Shown here: piece after piece, positions 6,967 through 8,531 of the stretch
How the letters are laid out: every line of letters begins with the position of its first letter
How positions within the stretch are numbered: position 1 is the stretch's first letter
Source: an uncultured Coriobacteriaceae bacterium
GTDB lineage: Bacteria > Actinomycetota > Coriobacteriia > Coriobacteriales > QAMH01
NCBI GenBank assembly: GCA_902783925.1
Contig: CACZSV010000055.1
Coordinates: 1-8,531 of the forward strand
Length of the DNA: 8,531 nucleotides
Direction: 5' to 3'
The notes under the pieces: generated by a model
Told to the model about the DNA's origin: nothing
The model's database searches: none
The model's input: the letters and a program-made list of their open reading frames with translations, nothing else
Translations under genes and position numbers: made by a program

Positions 6967-8531
6967 ATGTTTGCGTTGCTGAAGAAATACTTTACGCGCT
7001 TTTTGCCCCTGTTCATCGGGGCTTTCCTTTTCACTGTCATCCGCGTCGCCTGTGAGCTCGAGGTCCCCAATCTCATGAGCGATGTCATTGACGAGGGCGT
7101 TGCCACGGGGAATATGGGCTACGTGCTCCAGACGGGTGTTTTCATGGTGCTCTGGGCTCTGGGGGCCGTTCTTGCAGACGTCCTTGGCAATCTATGCGCC
7201 GCGCGTTCGAGCATGGGGTTCGGCCGCGATCTGAGAAGCGCGATCTATCAGAAGGTCTCCGCCTTCAGCCTGCACGAGATGGGCGAGTTTGGCACCTCGT
7301 CTCTCATCACCCGCTCCACTAACGACGTCCAACAGCTCGAGCGTTTTGTGCAAATGACCATGACCCTCGCTATGATGGCACCCATCATGCTCGTCGGTTC
7401 GGCGTTCATGGCGCTGCAGAAGAGCCTCGAGCTTTCGATGATCGTGTTCGCCGCGATTCCCGCGCTCATCGTCTTGGCGCTCATCGTCATGCGATTTGCC
7501 ATGCCCCTCTTGCGGTCCTTGCAAAAACGCATAGACAATCTGAACCGCGTGACGCGAGAGAATCTCACGGGCATACGCGTTATTCGCGCGTACCGGAGAG
7601 AAGAATACGAAGAAGGGCGCTTCTCGCATGCAAACAAGGACCTCGCAGAAACGAATGTCTCCGTTGCGCGAAGAATCTCCGCGCTCATACCGCTCATCAC
7701 GATTATCTTAAACGTCGCCACCGTCGTTATTGTGTGGGCAGGTGCTCAGCTTGTCGACTTGGGAAGCTTCCATGCGGGCGATCTCATGGCGCTCATCCAA
7801 TATGCGATTCTCATCCTCATGTCGGTCATGATGCTGTCTGCCATTTTCATGATTTGGCCGCGCGCACAGGCTGCAGCCGAGCGTATTGCGGCCGTCCTTG
7901 ACTGCGAGATAACCGTCGACGAGCCCGAAGCGGCAAAGCTCGTGCCGGCCCCTTCTGCGCAGCATGCGCACAGCGTGCGTTTCGAGAACGTGAACTTTTA
8001 CTTTCCCGGAGCGGACATGCCTGCTCTCGAGAATATCGACCTCGAGCTCGAGGCCGGGAAAACCTACGCGCTCATTGGCGCCACAGGTTCCGGCAAAAGC
8101 GCGCTAGTCAACTTGATCGAGCGCTTCTATGATCCCAGCCAGGGAACAATTTACATAGATGGTGTAGATGTAGCGAGCATGAGCCAGGATGCCTTGCGTT
8201 CGCTTGTCTCGTATGCGCCCCAAAAGACAACGCTTTTTACGGGAACGCTTGCCGACAACATCCGCTATGGCAACCCCGAGGCGAGCGATGAAGAGGTCGC
8301 GCAGGCGGCAAAAGCGGCTGCTGCGTACGACTTCATCATGGAGAAGCCCGAAGGTTTCGAGATGGGTATAACGCAGGCGGGCGGTGGGCTTTCCGGTGGC
8401 CAGAGACAGCGCATCGCCATTGCCCGAACGCTTGCCAAACCCGCTGGTTTGTACATTTTCGATGATTCGTTTTCCGCACTCGATTTCAAGACCGACGCGC
8501 TCGTTCGCAGCAACCTGCGAAAAGCGACTGC
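6967..8531 (+). CDS. ABC exporter half-transporter, TMD-NBD (3'-truncated by window)
   Basis: A type I ABC exporter (MsbA/LmrA/YheI-like, multidrug or lipid class) in the cytoplasmic membrane; the substrate cannot be told. The frame is open to the right edge, giving 521 complete codons of the usual 570-620. Membrane segments lie near residues 12-31, 55-77, 132-150, 158-175, 240-262 and 273-298. The NBD has Walker A GATGSGKS (371-378), the Q-loop Q419, signature LSGGQ (475-479) and Walker B LYIFDD (495-500), then SALD. Residue 500, the catalytic Glu in canonical sites, is Asp, as in the degenerate half of heterodimeric exporters such as TM287/288 and BmrC/BmrD; the H-switch lies outside the window. 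I infer that a partner with a canonical Glu follows directly. ATG 6967 is the only good start after the in-frame stop at 6922; its ribosome binding site (GCGAG, 6951-6955) is weak. Confidence 0.95.
   Translation, partial: MFALLKKYFTRFLPLFIGAFLFTVIRVACELEVPNLMSDVIDEGVATGNMGYVLQTGVFMVLWALGAVLADVLGNLCAARSSMGFGRDLRSAIYQKVSAFSLHEMGEFGTSSLITRSTNDVQQLERFVQMTMTLAMMAPIMLVGSAFMALQKSLELSMIVFAAIPALIVLALIVMRFAMPLLRSLQKRIDNLNRVTRENLTGIRVIRAYRREEYEEGRFSHANKDLAETNVSVARRISALIPLITIILNVATVVIVWAGAQLVDLGSFHAGDLMALIQYAILILMSVMMLSAIFMIWPRAQAAAERIAAVLDCEITVDEPEAAKLVPAPSAQHAHSVRFENVNFYFPGADMPALENIDLELEAGKTYALIGATGSGKSALVNLIERFYDPSQGTIYIDGVDVASMSQDALRSLVSYAPQKTTLFTGTLADNIRYGNPEASDEEVAQAAKAAAAYDFIMEKPEGFEMGITQAGGGLSGGQRQRIAIARTLAKPAGLYIFDDSFSALDFKTDALVRSNLRKAT

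Noticed and set aside
6810..7106. 98-codon minus-strand frame at the start of the ABC gene
   Set aside because: It is antisense to a well-supported ABC exporter N-terminus and lacks any known domain.

Overview
The window (8531 bp, moderately high GC by eye) looks like ordinary chromosomal core sequence of a Gram-positive bacterium. The actinobacterial gene order (rimI-)tsaD-groES-groEL, strong AGGAGG-type ribosome binding sites and the protein sequences suggest an actinomycete relative, most likely a host-associated Coriobacteriia (Collinsella/Olsenella/Atopobium-like). This placement is inference from family knowledge, not a database match.

Layout. 1-1194: 3' part of an ORF open at the left edge, ending in a complete TsaD (tRNA t6A37 transferase) domain; its charged N-terminal segment looks like the tail of a fused RimI-type acetyltransferase. 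1195-1383: groES upstream region with a promoter candidate and a conspicuous imperfect direct repeat, but no CIRCE or HAIR heat-shock operator. 1384-3323: groES-groEL chaperonin operon, closed by a strong, probably bidirectional terminator (3352-3380). 3482-3892 (minus): small hotdog-fold PaaI-like thioesterase convergent to groEL. 3893-4068: divergent promoter region. 4069-5499: AzgA/PbuG-type NCS2 purine permease. 5506-5548: an inverted repeat overlapping the candidate promoter of tRNA-Asp(GUC) (5570-5646), which is followed by an intrinsic terminator (5656-5686). 5720-6736: galE, UDP-glucose 4-epimerase. 6737-6966: GC-rich structured spacer, weak terminator and promoter for the next gene. 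6967-8531: 5' part of an ABC exporter half-transporter (TMD-NBD), cut by the right edge; its Walker B motif carries Asp where the catalytic Glu is normal, suggesting one half of a heterodimeric exporter.

The genes are independent housekeeping units (translation fidelity, protein folding, nucleobase uptake, sugar-nucleotide metabolism, export) rather than one pathway. I found no mobile element, CRISPR array, phage gene or toxin-antitoxin pair, and no convincing previously undescribed system. The items worth a second look are regulatory or structural: the duplicated GCTAGTAT-CAAATGTT motif before groES, the same TTTCGCTAGTAT string before tRNA-Asp, the 8-bp inverted repeat over the tRNA -35 region, and the echo of the tRNA 3' end inside its own terminator.
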